A stretch of DNA of 64,000 nt from Isoetes taiwanensis (GCA_021234155.1 JAJEKV010000058.1:4536600-4600599), one strand, 5' to 3'. Positions 33,056 through 45,897 are shown, counted from the stretch's first letter. Numbers and translations: made by a program. The notes: generated from the sequence alone by a model not told the origin.

Positions 33056-33619
33056 ATGCTAACCTAGTATACAAACGGCCATCAATGTGCAAACCAATAT
33101 TATTACTTAATTACCAAGAAATTAACATACACATTAGTTTTCAACGGCCAACGTTTCTAGATTTGGACCATTTATTATTATTAATATTATGTCTGCTGAT
33201 AGTGATACATTGAATAGATCTACAAAGGCACAAGTTGCCTTAAAGCAGCAAATGCACTTGCATCTGTAAAACTGTAGGCGTGCCCGTTTATGCAACGCCA
33301 ATTTCATTGTTCATTCCATCTCCAATTCCTTCTTCTGCAGTCACATATGACCCCGAGACAAAAATTTCCAGGGCCATTGTAGTATTGAGCTTCTTGCTGC
33401 CCTTTTAGTCAATGTGAAGTACACGTGTACAGAGCTATCTTACAGTAGTAGACAAAATTTTGGTTCGCTTGGACCAATGTGCTCAGTTTTACCTGCAGAT
33501 TGCAAATTAACAATATTTATTTATATGCATAATAAAAGAAAGGCAAAGGAAAAGTTTAACCACAGACCTTCAAAATTTGTACAGAAGAATATATTACAAA
33601 GAATACACAACCAAAACCA

Positions 33620-36365
33620 TCAAACTTCCAAACATAAAAGAAGTGTTTGTTCAGCAGATGGCTGATTATTGGCTTCTTCAACTACCTGCACCAATTTTCA
33701 CAATGAAATCCAGAATAAGGGCTAAAAACAGATGCCATTCCAAGCACTCACACAAACGCGAGAAAAAGTATACCTGAAACCCGTGTTTGACATATAATTG
33801 ATAGGCAGCACAGTTAGTTGAGTTAACATGAACATATAGTTCCTTCAAACCTTCACGTAAAGAAAATACTGTTAGCTCAATTCTAATAATTATTTCTTCT
33901 AACAACTACTGGCACTACTTACCCCAGTCCTTCCCCACACCAATTGCTGTTCTCAATAGATTTGACCCAATTCCATGACAACGATAACTTTCTGTTACAC
34001 AAACATTTGCAACATATCCGTATCTGTATGCCTGATGGAGCGCACTACCAACCAATTTTGAAATTTCCTGCTTGTTTATACATGTCAGTAAGTAGGGAAC
34101 CTTGTCAATTTCTATCCACTATCTTCAAGCAACTCCCAACCTTGACACAAGATTTTTCTATAAACCTTCATGGAAATAAAAGCAAGGCAGGCTACTTCAA
34201 CAAAAAGATGCTGCATAATCACATATTCTCCTGCAAAATGCTTTTTTAAGATCTCTAAAAATCTACTGATACATTTTGCTTATGTTATAAAACACATTTT
34301 CTTACCCCAGGAAAAGCTTCACCATGTAATAGTTGACGAACACTAATATCAAGAGTTCCAACAACACTTTCCAAAAGATTCCCATTCGTAAATTGTGTGG
34401 CCAGCTCATCTTCCAAAACTCCGCTTAACACCTATTATAATGACAAAGGCACAGTCTTGGTACCTAGTAAATCTATTTTAAGGTACTAGCAAACTTATAA
34501 GCTTTTCTATGCTATACCCAACATAAATACAAGATAACTAGGTTATGGCTATTCTAACAGGTTCAATGCAAATTATTAGACTTCTTACCGCTACAAAACA
34601 GCTGCATCTAACAGCATACCCAAATCTTCCAAGCCGACGTCTTTTCAGTGATGTAAATTCCTGCATTTCAGATCTTAAAAATGCATGAGCACATTAATAA
34701 GCCCAAGGGTGCATCTAAAATCCTTTTTAAAAAATTGGCCTAAAGGTGGACTTGGAAAATAAAGAGTGACATCCCTTATTTTCCCAAAGATATTAACTAA
34801 GCTGCCATTTTCCTAATACCTGAAAATGTTATATGCTATGCGTTCTTAACAAAAGACCAGTGAAGACATCGTGGAATTTGTAAGCCTGACCTGCTCTGCA
34901 AACTTCTTCTTGTAGTTTTCAATATAGCTGCATGTAAAGAAAAATCAATATCACAAAGTGTTTCTGTAGAAATAAAAAATGGTCAGGGGAAGCAGGAGAG
35001 CAGCAGCTTAGGTGCCGTAAATTAAAATACAGGGCCTTACCGTACAAATGGTTTTCCTTCGAAGTGGCATTCCGCGCGTAACCATGCCGCTGCCTGCACC
35101 ATATGCACAAACCGAGCTTGTAATATAAGTATTCCAGTTGCACAAATCAAACCTCCCATACAATATTATTATATAATACCTAAGTATACTTATCATGCCA
35201 ATTTGCATAACAAAGACAGATGGCAAATAAGTATCAGAATAGTGATCATGATAATTCAGAGACATAAGTGAAAAGCAGGTCAGAAGGTGCTGTAAGCAGG
35301 AGTATACGCATTCAATGTTCAAGGAAACAAAGTTTGGGGTGATTAATTCAAATATAATTGATTATGTACTCACCCAAATATTCAATATAGTCCCATATTG
35401 ATTATGTACTCACCCAAAGTTCTTCATCCAACTTTGCTTCCCTAACAACATAATTGTGAGACCACTTGGATTGCCGAGCATTATCAGCCTCTAGGGACTT
35501 CTTTAAAACTGCTGTGTCCACACCGTATGATAATTTTCTCCCTTGGTCGTCATGATCTCCCCTTGATGTGCTTGCAGTTTTACTATCTGCAAAGTCTGCC
35601 CTGCATTGAAAAAAGTTTTCACCAGTTTAGCCTGAGAGGAAACAATTGCTAGAATAATTAGTTTCATGAAAAGAGGTGATTAAAGACAAAATGCCCGCAC
35701 ATTTCCGGAAGGGGGGGAAGGCAAATTCCTGCAACTCCTAGGGGTGAATTAGTAGTCATATTAAGGCATTGCCCACAATAACCCCTTGTTCAAATGCCCA
35801 AACAAGGTCCTTTCATGTGAAGACTGAAATCAGATGCTATAATCAAATGATCATATGACACCATTCCCAGAAACAGGTTCGCTAAGAAATCAAATTGTTG
35901 GAAAACTACTTCAAAGCAGTACCCGCCCTTTTCGAAAAACTAATTCCCTGCAACTCCTAGGCGTGTATTGCTAGTCATATTAAGCATTGCCCACAATACC
36001 CCCTTTGTCTAAATGCCCAAAACAAGAGCGTTCCAAGTGAAAAGTGAAATGAGATGCTAAAATCAAATGACCATATGAAACCATTTCCAGGAACACGTTC
36101 GCTCTGAGAAATCAAATTATAGAAAAAATACTCGAAGCAGGGGAAATGGGAAATGGAGATCAAAACTTTCAAAAATGCTTGTGAGCAAAGGAAGGAAGAA
36201 AGTAAACCTGCAAGAATGCCAGCGGGCAGGAAAGGCAGAGGACGAGACGGACTTGGGTGTGAGAAAGGAAGGTCCGAGCTTGCACGCCATAGTCCGGTGC
36301 TGCAGTGCGCGCTGAAGATTTGCGAGTAAAAGGAGGCAAGGACGCGGTGTCAAGTTACATGGCAT
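33620..36365 (-). CDS. plastid-type GNAT N-acetyltransferase, nine exons
   Basis: Coding exons (minus strand) are 36290-36208, 35600-35414, 35093-35041, 34927-34891, 34660-34589, 34431-34306, 34067-33923, 33850-33774 and 33685-33620. All introns are GT-AG and the frame is continuous, giving 281 residues. An upstream in-frame ATG at 36365 would give 306, but the ATG at 36290 (actATGGCG) has the better context. A Ser/Ala/Pro-rich, acid-poor N-terminus suggests a plastid transit peptide. Exons 2-5 carry YVVREAKLDEELWAAAWLRA and FTSLKRRRLGRFGYAV. Exons 6-9 form the acetyl-CoA-binding GNAT fold: VVGTLDISVRQL (strand 4), NVCVTESYRCHGIGSNLL (R-x-x-G-x-G/A loop, here C-H-G-I-G) and LYVHVNSTNCAAYQLYVKHG. 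It would acetylate protein N-termini or lysines in chloroplasts, like Arabidopsis GNAT6/7. Intron 8 can be read through to a short alternative C-terminus. Confidence 0.93.
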
Positions 36366-38504
36366 GCAGGTGTATTTGGACCACCTAAGTTTGGGCCATA
36401 TTTGGACCACGACAAAACATCCAGGTCACTCCCTATCCCCTTTTCCACCTTCCATGTTCCATGTTGTTCATGATATTATTGTTTGTTGCATTACGCTACT
36501 ATGATATTTTACGTCCCTCGCCTTTTCCCCTCTGCCTGAGGTGTGGGTGTGTGTGTTTGTGTGTGCGCTATCCACACTGGTCCATTTAATCGGCCGCCCA
36601 TCATAGCACACCACGAGAATACTTGCCTCGTTATCAACATCAACCATTGCAGAATCCAATCACCAAATACATCCCCACTAAAAAACAACCTCACCTCTGC
36701 GCATATAAATATAACTTCACAATATAGTAAGTTGTAATTCTACAGTGTTTCCATCTTTTCTTGAATATAACTTGCCAGGTATTCTCCATAGATGGCTTAT
36801 ATATTACAAGCCTCGTACTTAATCATATCCTAGTCTCAATATTATTCTACCTGTAGTAGTGGGTGGCACACTCATGTCCAACATATACATGACTGGCAAC
36901 CCATGATCTTGCAAGTTAGGTTCAGCCATGCCATCTATACTACTCAGTTTGGCAACATTGTCCAACACGATCTCAAGTGCTTTTCTGGATGTGGGTCCTT
37001 ATTTGATTCGTATCTTCTGAAAAGACACTCAAAAGGTCTAGCCCCCGGATGACCTCTGAGATAGTTTATTAGTTATGGGTGTCAGAGTTTGATAATATAT
37101 GGGCGTCATTCCAGGAAATATCTAAATGGTTGGATAAGAGGATAAGGGAGAAGCATATATATGAGCCACTCGATCTATAACACATCTAAATCTTATGTTG
37201 GTTGTGCCATCATCCAAAGTTAAACTATGGCAACAATAACTTTTTTATTTTTAAACGAGAAAGACCGAATAAATGGTCCTAGAAGAAATGCAAAAGCCAA
37301 GTAGTTAGCTTTCAAGTTGTGTATCCAGTTACAATTAATTTTGCTGCTGATACTAGCTAGTTATGTTGTAACAAACATCCTTCTCTACTTCTCCCATATC
37401 CTCGGTATCGTTTCACCTATTAGGATAAACGAGGTGCACCATGGACTACCACAGTCGTCGAATCTGTCAATCCTACGGCCCAGACTGTATGTTGGATCCT
37501 CTGGGCACCTCTCGTTTAACGTGACTACTTTTTATCTAAGGTTTATGTTTTTTTTTTATAATAACCCATTGAATTATTTTAGGGATATGGTCTATGGTTT
37601 CGGGAATTATATCGATAACAAATCCCCTTGGAACCCCCTGTTATTTTGCTACATATTATCCATTGTTTCTTTCCACCCTAGCCATCACCCATCAGTTCTT
37701 TTATATGTACTATCATTCTTATGTCTCCTTTAGTTTTTCCTCTTACACTTGCCTCACTTGCTTCTGTTGTTAACCGTATATGTTTTTCCCATGATGTTAC
37801 TCTTTCATGTTCCTTTCTCTTGTTTTCTCATGTTCACCAGCATATTTTTTATATGTAAATTTTTTTATATCTGATTTATAAATCCAGAGATTTTCTTTTA
37901 TATACCTTAAACTTGCAACCATTAGGTTGAGAGCCTAGTGCTCTACCAACTGATGAACAAAGTAACCACCTATCACTATGCATCGTATCTTTCTACATGC
38001 AAAGTGAAATCAATAATCGCCTAGCGACGATACACTCCCACATCTGCTAGATTGCTATGTCGAAGACGTACTTATACCCAAGTATAATGTAGGGAGGTCC
38101 TATGGGCTAAACAAGTTACATGTTCCTTTCTATTGTGTCTTAAATTCACCAACTTATGCTCTTATGCTTCATCTCATCTCAATTGCACCCTTCAACTCAC
38201 TATTGCGGCCACCACTATTGTTCCATTACAACAATGTTATCTCCCTTTCTTTGATCTTTGATCTTTGTTCTTTGTTGATAGATCTGGCATGTCCCACTAG
38301 CCATCTGTGTCTCAATGAGTATATTCCCATTTCTTTGGACATCCCATTTTACTCCCCTTCCCAAGGAGGAGGACAAGGAGATTGTCAAGCCATTCAAATA
38401 GTTGTCATCCATATTTTATGGTAATCTTTCTTGCTATTCGGTTGGACTATATGGTACTCCTATTTAAAATCTATACCCTCTCACCATAGGTTCTATGTAC
38501 TTGA
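36366..38504. other. gene-free stretch upstream of the GNAT gene
   Basis: The first few hundred bases should hold the GNAT promoter, since the gene is transcribed leftward. A possible 4-codon upstream ORF (ATG GCC CAA ACT TAG, minus strand) lies near 36385-36400. A short gt-rich run is at 36540-36565. The rest is AT-rich with no recognised gene; the open frame at 37317-37733 (+) is Tyr/Leu-rich with no known domain. Confidence 0.4.
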
Positions 38505-38957
38505 TGTAACGGGCCCATGGTAGACCGCTCGAGTATTCGATCCTTGAATGTGCAGTGGGTCATTCCCGAGACACCGGCATAAATGGGTAGAAACGACTAC
38601 TCATAAACGTCTAGGCGTTTTTCCCCAGTTGGTTAAGAGCATGTCGGTTAGAAACATTACAGTTGGTATCAGAGCAGGTCTCGAGTTCGAGTCTCTATGG
38701 GTGCCTATATGCATGGGTAATTTGCAAAGACTTGGTAATCATTGTGACATGGTATAGCTTTGAATGCTCGAGAACGAGCATAGTTCTAGTGGGAGAGACT
38801 GTAACGGGCCCATGGTAGACCGCTCGAGTATTCGATCCTTGAATGTGCCTGTGGAGCGTTCCCGAGACACCGGCATAAATGGGTAGAAGCGACTACTCAT
38901 AAACGTCTAGACAGTTTTGCCCAGTTGGTTAAGGGCATGTCAGTTAGGAACGTTACA
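38505..38957 (+). mobile_element. TRIM (terminal-repeat retrotransposon in miniature)
   Basis: LTRs of 157 and 158 bp (38505-38661 and 38800-38957) begin TGTAACGGGCCC and end TTACA. TGGTATCAGAGC (38664-38675), matching initiator tRNA-Met, follows the first LTR, and the purine tract gtgggagagac precedes the second. The 138-bp interior encodes nothing. The flanking pentamers cttga and ctcat do not match, so the target duplication has decayed or was lost. The LTR 3' end and PBS together resemble a tRNA (agttggttaagagcatg as A box, gagttcgagtctc as B box). Confidence 0.93.
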
Positions 38958-38959
38958 CT

Positions 38960-39540
38960 CATGGAATAATTTAAGGGCTAAACTTAGCTATTCAGCAATT
39001 TTTTAGCACATTTTCAAAAAAAAAATTGGCTAAAGTAAATGGAAAAAATTGGGAAAAAAATAATGATTTTAGCTTAACTTTTTTTGGGACTGCACCGACC
39101 CTGGAGCTAAGAGAGTAAAATTTTGTATTGTTTAGCCAAACCATAGAAACTTTTCGAATGAATTTCGGGCTAGTTTAGCTAGCATCATTCTAGTTTATAT
39201 GAAATATATGACTAGTAGTTTTGTTTCTAGAATTATGAATTAATTTGAGTCCTAGACTTTGCTAGTTAGCATTATTTTATAATGTTTTCACAAAGAAAAT
39301 GACTAAAATAAGTGGAAACAATTGAAAAAAAGGTATAGTAATTTGGCTTAATATTTTCCTGTTGGCCACACCATAGAAATTTTTGGGATGATGTTTGGGG
39401 TAGTTTAGCTAAACGCTAGAAAGTATGAGAGGAAAAATGTGTAGAGTTTAGCTAAACCACAGAAAGTTTTAGGATTAATATCAAGCAAGTTTAGCTAAAG
39501 TCATTCTGGCTAATAATAAATATGTGATTAGTAATTTATT
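38960..39540 (+). repeat. old, diverged tandem repeats
   Basis: Modules such as tttagctaaaccacagaaag / tttagccaaaccatagaaac and ttagctaaagtcattctggc / ttagctagcatcattctagt recur at roughly 180-350-bp spacing. No coding content. Confidence 0.55.
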
Positions 39541-42064
39541 CCCTGGTTACACTTGAGCACCTCTACTCAATATAGTAGCTATATCTACCCTAGAAATAAG
39601 TAAACTCTCATCCTCTTCTGCCGAACAGACCAAGAAATTCTCAACGATTATTTTCTCATGGCAATATGGACTATAGACTATTCTTGCCAAGATAGCCCAT
39701 CTAATTTGACTTTCTATCTCCACAAGTTGCATATATTCATATTCAATATAAAGTTAATGGTTGGTGGCAATTCAAGATGGTGTGTCTTCTTCGTCACAAT
39801 CTAGCATGTCCAAGGTGTGGTCCGTCCTATGAAATCCTAATCTATGTTTTGCTTATGCTTCCTTTAGTCTCATCTACCTTTGTTGTCCTCCCTCTACCTT
39901 TGTTGTCCTCCCTCACACCTCTCGTATCCCAAGGAAAATGAAAAAGGAAAGTGCCCTAGCTAGCATTCACATTAGCCAACTATCTAAGAAGTCTACCTAG
40001 GTCAATCTAGAGCGAGCAGAGTAATCTAAAAATTTGCATAACCTTTAGAATTTAAACCAACCTTAAATCTTGAAATAGATTAGGGAGTTTCCACAATTCC
40101 TTTCTTACGGGCTTGAAGCATAGAGGTCCTTCAGCGTCAGACATGGGCTATGGAAGGGTATGAGCATACGAGGTTCACCCCACCACTCCCGCTACAGGGC
40201 TTGGAATATAAGTTGGCTAGGCATTTTTCTGCTAACAGGGCCTGTATGTAGGCTGGCCGAGCTTCCCATTATCCCAGAGTTATGCGTCATGATGGTTCGG
40301 TATTTTAGCTATGTTCTTTGCTTCTGACGCTCATGTGTTGTATTTCATTTAATCATGTTGTCATTATCTAGCACTTTACTCATATAGGATCTTCCGTATG
40401 TGCTTGTGCTTATGTCCTTGTTATCCAAGATTTTCAAGATGTGCCATGCATGCAGAGGCTGTCAAGGATCCCCACTTAGTCACGAGGACTAACTCCAGTG
40501 AGTGCATCTGCAGTGAAAGAGCAAGGCAATGATCATAGTTGAGTTATAGCTTGTGAATTACTCGTCTAGATATTGTGTATTTGATAATGGATATATTTGA
40601 ACATATTATTATTGACCTCTGATTGTTATAAGAAAGAAGATTCAATTCTTCAGCATATTGTATTATTTGTCATCATGACAATATTGGATATAACAACCTA
40701 GATCTAGTCCTTTATAAGTTTTGATAAGAGCCCGAGTTGCCAAGAGGGTCAATTCGGCAGGCTCATCACAGAACTTGCATATAAACTCCATTTGGTAACA
40801 TGAAAAACTCGATTTAAAATCAACCCTTTTAATTTGGGTCTTTCCGGTTTGACCAAAAACATTTTTGCTATTTTTTTTTAAGTTGATTTTCTAAGGTTTA
40901 AAGGGTTCTGTCTGCCGAGAAAAAAAAATCGATTACCCAAAAATCGATTGGAGAAAAAATAGTATGATTTTGGTGTTTTGAGATTTCCGAATTCTCGATT
41001 GCAGCTGCCAATAGAGGCGTGTTATGCATATTGACGGGTATGCTCTTCTGTCTATAGAGGCGTGCATGGTGGGTATGCTCCTCATAACAAAGACCGAATT
41101 CACGACTTCTTAATTTTATGTAGGTCCACAAAATCCGTTAATATGAGGTTAAGCTTATGCAAGCATGATATCCGTCAAAACGAAGTGAATGCTAAGGTTG
41201 CTCAAGGTTATATTCTCCTTCATAAACATGCTTTTAAATTCTGAAATTCCAATTCTGAGTTGTTCTATTTGCAGAGTCTAATTCTTATTTTCCTAGATGG
41301 ACACAAATAATTTCTCTCAGAAAAAGTTTCTGTCGAGACGTATTACACAATAAAAAGGTACGATTAAGGATCTTTAGAGGAAGTACTCTTTCTTACATTT
41401 TCGTTTCATTCTTATTCTTTAAAAAGATATGATTAAGGGTCTTTAGAGGAAGTACTCTTTCTTACATTTTCATTTCAATCTTATTTTTATTAAATGCACG
41501 ATTTCACCTTGCTTTACTTCTTCATCTATCAAAAAATTCATTTATCTATTCATGTTCTCTTTCTTAATCTATTTTTTCTACACTATAAAGGTATGCAAGT
41601 TTGAGCTCTTTGGACGATCAAATAAATACATAGACTATTAAGCACCACTTTGCTTAACATGACTTTTGCATCAAGAACAGGCTTTATGTGCAGGTTTAGC
41701 ACCTAGTTGTTCCTATTTTATGACGTACACTATTTCAACGATTCTTTGTAAAGGGCCCCTCCTTGAGCTTGAAGTTTCCTTGGCTTCTTTCTTACTTTGC
41801 TTTGCTCTCTAACGTATCACATGGTTTGACTTGGACATCTCGCTGAGTATCGACCTTTGCCTTTTGCTCTGAATGTGTACTAGACTGAGAGGGTTTTGAT
41901 TGAGCATCTTTTCAGGTTGTTATCATACATATTTTTATCTACTTTTATCAAACTTAAGAATTTAACAAGCTTTACTAGATTTTTCTTGATTGGCATGAGC
42001 TTTAAATAGAGGCAGAGTATCAAGTAGGGTGACATAATTAGCTATTTCACTAGGAGATCATAGA
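39541..42064. other. gene-free stretch
   Basis: No gene or complete mobile element is recognised. A 70-bp unit with ctttagaggaagtactcttt is tandemly duplicated at about 41350-41487. The region may contain decayed gypsy sequence leading into the integrase piece at 42065-42440. Confidence 0.4.
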
Positions 42065-42440
42065 AGCAAAGATCAGTTATTACTTCATTGATGATGGTGA
42101 TGTTACAGGGAATAGAATGAGCCATCTTAAAGAAACGATCAACAATGACCATAACGCATCATAACCCCGACAGAGTGGTAGCTCCAGAATAAAATCTACA
42201 GAAATACTCTTCCAAGGTTCATCTGGAATAGGCAATGGCTGAAGAAGACCATGAGGAGGATGTCTTAGAACCTTCCCTTGACATCAATCAGGATCGAATA
42301 AACACTTTGACAGAGCGACAAAGCCCCGGCCACCAATACTCCGACTAATAAGTTCAAGAGTTTTGGCTACTCCAAAATGTCTAGCCATAGATGAGTCATG
42401 ACAAGCCTGGAGAACTCGAAGTTGGGAAGTGTCAAAGCAC
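42065..42440 (-). pseudogene. Ty3/gypsy integrase remnant
   Basis: The minus strand reads LRVLQACHDSSMARHFGVAK and TLELISRSIGGRGFVALSKC, a stop, then GKVLRHPPHGLLQPLPIPDE, PWKSISVDFILELPLCRGYD and a frameshifted AHSIPC. These are the zinc-binding H-C region and the start of the catalytic core (usually D-F-I-x-x-L-P). Stops and a frameshift show it is inactive. No LTRs were found around it, and it is a different copy from the chromovirus at 6-11 kb. Confidence 0.85.
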
Positions 42441-42710
42441 GTTGAAGTGGATCAGAATCGTGCATTTTTTCGCTACATTTTTACGCCACATTTGTAGTGT
42501 GTCGGCGTGGTTTAGTGTGGGCCGAAAGTTATGGAAGAGGTAGTTATAATTATGCCAGGTTCAGCTTGATTAAGCAAATTCAAATTATCATGCCACGTGT
42601 CCAAGTACTTCGATCTTTCCTTCCATCCTCTTGCTCATGCTACAGGTATTGTAGTTTAACCTTAATGTTAGTATTTCAATGTCTTTGAATAATTTCCTTC
42701 CAGATTAAAG

Positions 42711-43075
42711 AACCTCAACCCGGACCAATACCGAGAGGTAGTTATGTTGAACAAACAGATTATGGGAAACATGCTTGGAGAGGCATGGTACCTCTAACTT
42801 TTGTGATAATATACTATTTACATAAGAAAGGGAAGCAAGTTAATTGGTTGAGTTTTTGGGAGCAGCATGAGATGGAAAAGCACCAAAAAACCTTGCAGCA
42901 AACAGGAGCAGGAAACAAAGCTAATTGTTCAAGAAAACATAAACAGCCAAGGTCATCACCACCTCTGGAGATGGAAATAAAAATGAAAGTGAGGAGGACA
43001 AGAATTGTAGAACTACTCCAACACCTACAAGAAATCTTCAAAGCAATTGTTCCAGGGTCCGTATATCGGATGTGA
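42711..43075 (+). pseudogene. unknown domain, second copy of the 22.7-kb family
   Basis: After a good acceptor (ccttccag at 42710), a frame reads LKNLNPDQYREVVMLNKQIM. A shifted frame then gives VIIYYLHKKGKQVNWLSFWE followed by a Lys/Arg-rich tail. It aligns by eye with LQNLSHEQYKEFMQIYKRIT...AVAYYLHIKG at about 22700. Both copies place the domain right after an intron and before a charged, nuclear-localisation-like tail. The function is unknown. The frameshift makes this copy defective. Confidence 0.5.
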
Positions 43076-43199
43076 CAAACAGAACAGAAAAGCAGAGTGA
43101 TGTGAAGCCAATGTGCAGAAAGAAAGCAAAGATTTCTATTGAATCGGGATTTCAAAACAAGTAGAAGAAAGTGAAATTACTTCTAAATCAGGTTTCTAG

Positions 43200-43790
43200 A
43201 TTGATTGAATAGAAGTAAGCATGTTCTGTATTTGTTGTCATGTGCTATGTTAATGTGTGATGTGTCATGTAGTATGGTGATAAAATGGAAGTTAGCATCT
43301 TATGCAATAGCCAATACTGTAGTTTTAACATTTTGGGCGGTATGTAGTTGGTGGGATGTGATGTGTCATTGTGTAAATATCGTGAGATGATTCTTCTTAT
43401 CATAGTATTGAGAGATGCAGCAATGAGAACGCGTGGTATGAAGATGCAACATAGTCTGTGTATTGGTCTAATGTGGTTGAAATATATTACAAACTAACGT
43501 GATGGATTGGCACGATTGTGTTATGTGAAGGTATGTGAAGGTGAATATGATGTTATATAGCATCACAAGTATGGTGGCAATTTATGATGTCAAATATGAT
43601 GAGTTGTTTTACGAGGCAGATAGGATGGCAAGTATGATGTCAAATGTGATGTGTTGTAGCAAGATTGGTATGATGAAAAACGTGATGGCAAATATGATTG
43701 TGTGGTGTTTGTTGTGTGCTAGTATGTGGTGGTGTTGTATGATGGCAAATGTGATGTATATCGAGTTGTGTTATGATATAACTCACTAAC
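43200..43790 (+). repeat. degenerate ATG-rich minisatellite
   Basis: Repeated atgatggcaaatatgatg, gtatgatgtcaaatatgatg and gtgatgtg variants give a Met-rich translation (MMSNVMCCSKIGMMKNVMAN) in one frame. It lies between exon-like pieces, probably within a former intron. CAT-rich equivalents occur at 47340-47480, 48300-48475 and 49560-49750. Confidence 0.6.
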
Positions 43791-43822
43791 ACATGTCTCC
43801 CTGGCTTTCGCAACTTATGAAA

Positions 43823-44183
43823 TGCGTGGCATCAGTCGACAGAACAGGCTTTAACGGTTGCTAAAGCGAAACTTCAGTATAAAGAAGAGAATCAGCGAAA
43901 ACTCAAAAGACAAATTGAACTTCTTGAACTTGAAAAGGGAAGGGTCAAGCTTGAAATCAAGGAAAATGAAGATGTCATGAAGAAGCAACCTGAAACTATA
44001 GCAGGTAACATGTACATTAATAGATTGAGGGAACATGACCTTAATGAAAAAATCTTACCTGGCATTAGATCTTTGAAGAAGGAGATCGATAATGTGGCCT
44101 TTGAAACAAAGCTAGCCATTGAGAACATATCTGAGCTAGAGTCCAGATTATCAGAGATTTCAGTTGTGCATGGAGGGGGATGA
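43823..44183 (+). pseudogene. coiled-coil exon
   Basis: An open frame of about 118 codons ends at TGA 44183. It reads HQSTEQALTVAKAKLQYKEE, NQRKLKRQIELLELEKGRVK and INRLREHDLNEKILPGIRSL, with regular heptads of Leu/Ile and many charges, typical of a long coiled coil. Upstream and downstream pieces on the same strand (unknown domain, zinc finger, FCP1-like) suggest one former multi-exon gene. The joining exons are not certain. Confidence 0.5.
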
Positions 44184-44244
44184 AAGTCCCTTTCCTTTTA
44201 ATCCAGCATTACCACCTCTACCATTAGCAATAGAAGTAGAAGGA

Positions 44245-44400
44245 GACACAGGTTGTCCCCAGGCTGTCCCTATTGTGGACAGTCCTTTAAGTGGCAGGGG
44301 CGACCTTTGCCTATTGTGTTAGCTGAATGCAACCACCGGTATCATATCCCATGTTTGAGATATCATTTGAGGTCATCATTAGACTGTTGTAGTTCAAGAT
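44245..44400 (+). pseudogene. RING-like zinc-finger segment
   Basis: The frame reads GCPYCGQSFKWQGRPLPIVL, AECNHRYHIPCLRYHL, then SLDCC. The spacing C-x2-C-x17-C-x-H-x2-H-x2-C is like the first half of a RING or RING-related finger, so it could chelate zinc and recruit protein partners. The last ligand pair is uncertain. Small exon-like pieces with GT/AG borders follow to 45060 (for example NHVSKG, and KKVEEDRKEKNKADEIREQK). Confidence 0.45.
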
Positions 44401-45145
44401 CTCCTTTCAATTCCAGAATTATACAGTTATTCATGTGATGTTGCAGGCATACAAAGAAGTGTTGTTATCGCAGAAGCCAATACATGATGTCCTCCCCATG
44501 ATTGCGTGCTTTTTGTGGCAACGAGTTTGCACAAGAACATGAAAAAAACTATGAAGAAGTGTATATGACAGCAGGAGAAAAGCAAGAACAACCCAAGGGT
44601 AAAATAGTCAAGTTATAGCTTTGTTATTTTACTTACACACTAGCTTGATGACCGTTGAATTTGCAATTGACTCAGAGGCAACAGAAATAGATGTGAAGGA
44701 GAAGACACCAACTTATAACCATGTATCTAAAGGTGGTACTTTTTGATCCATGATTAATATTATTTGGCAATGATGTCTAAATTATATATATGTTTCATAG
44801 CTGTACTAGTAGAATGCTATAATATGAGAGAGAAAATGAACTAGATCAAGACTCCTTAGTGGCAGGTAAGAATATTAGCTTATAAATCTTGTCATCACAT
44901 TTTTTTTTTGTCCAAGTAATATTGGGTGCTTTCAAGCAAGTGCAGTTGATGCCAAGAGTAACACAGTGGTTGCAAAATCTGAAGATCATATAGTGAGTAA
45001 AAAAGTGGAAGAAGATAGGAAGGAAAAGAACAAAGCTGATGAAATCAGAGAGCAGAAAGCATCAGGTTGGTGTTTGTGAGTGCATGCAGTCAATTTTCGT
45101 GATTGTTTCAATATTTGAAAGTTTCCAACCGTTATATTTATGTAG

Positions 45146-45897
45146 GAAAGTCTTTCTCTGTAACCACTCCTTTAAAAATGCAAGTTCCTGAAGCAGAGGT
45201 GCCATCGAGCCTTGTGCCTCCACCTTTCGTTAGGAGGAGTACAAGGTCAACAGAATTTCTCATTATTTTTTACTTCAACGGTATTGTTGGTAGGTTGTAT
45301 GATAAAAATGAGCTCATACCATCCGCCAAGGAACCTGATGTTGATTTGTGGCGGATGAACAAGCAGAAGACTATCATTTTAAGGCGGGGCTTTAGAGAGT
45401 TTATGTCTTGATGCCTCGATAACTTCGTGGTTGCATTATGGTCTAGCATATCATCACAAAACATGCATCTAGTTTGCAGCCGTGACACATCAGAATTTGC
45501 TTCAAAGTTTCTATTTGTATGGAACCAAGGTGAATACACGAATACATGGTTGTTGATCAAGAATAAGCCCATTTTCTTGAAGGAATTGAATAAGGTTTAC
45601 CGTGCATTCCCAAGGTTTGGGGTTGAGAATACCCTGTTCATTGAAGATAGCAGGTACAAGTTGTACTACAATGAGAAAAATACATTCATTTGTCCAAATA
45701 CCTTCGATGCAAGTATAGTTGGTAGTCAAATACTGAATACTACATAAAAGGATTGGTTGATAGGGCTAGTTAAGGGGAACATTGTTCCTAGCTATGTTGA
45801 AAGTAACCCAATGTATAATGTGTACGACATAAAAATGTCTCAGAAAGCTTTAAAGTTGTTGGATAGATATAGGAAAAAAAAAGTGATCAAAAAATGA
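45146..45897 (+). pseudogene. FCP1/NIF-like phosphatase domain with two nonsense codons
   Basis: After the acceptor tttatgtag, one continuous frame carries an FCP1-homology (HAD) domain: PPFVRRSTRSTEFLIIFYFN, RRGFREFMS-stop-CLDNFVV, ALWSSISSQNMHLV, FLFVWNQGEYTNT, KPIFLKELNKVYRAFPRFGV and TLFIEDSRYKLYYNEKNTFI, then NIVPSYVESNPM and RYRKKKVIKK. Active relatives dephosphorylate the RNA polymerase II tail using D-x-D-x-T. Here that loop reads FYFNGIVG, so both catalytic aspartates are gone. TGA (45409-45411) and TAA (45745-45747) interrupt it without frame change. An aataaa lies just after the final stop (about 45921). Confidence 0.85.

Noticed and set aside
38505..38957. Target-site duplication of the TRIM
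   Set aside because: The flanking pentamers cttga and ctcat do not match, so no duplication is claimed.
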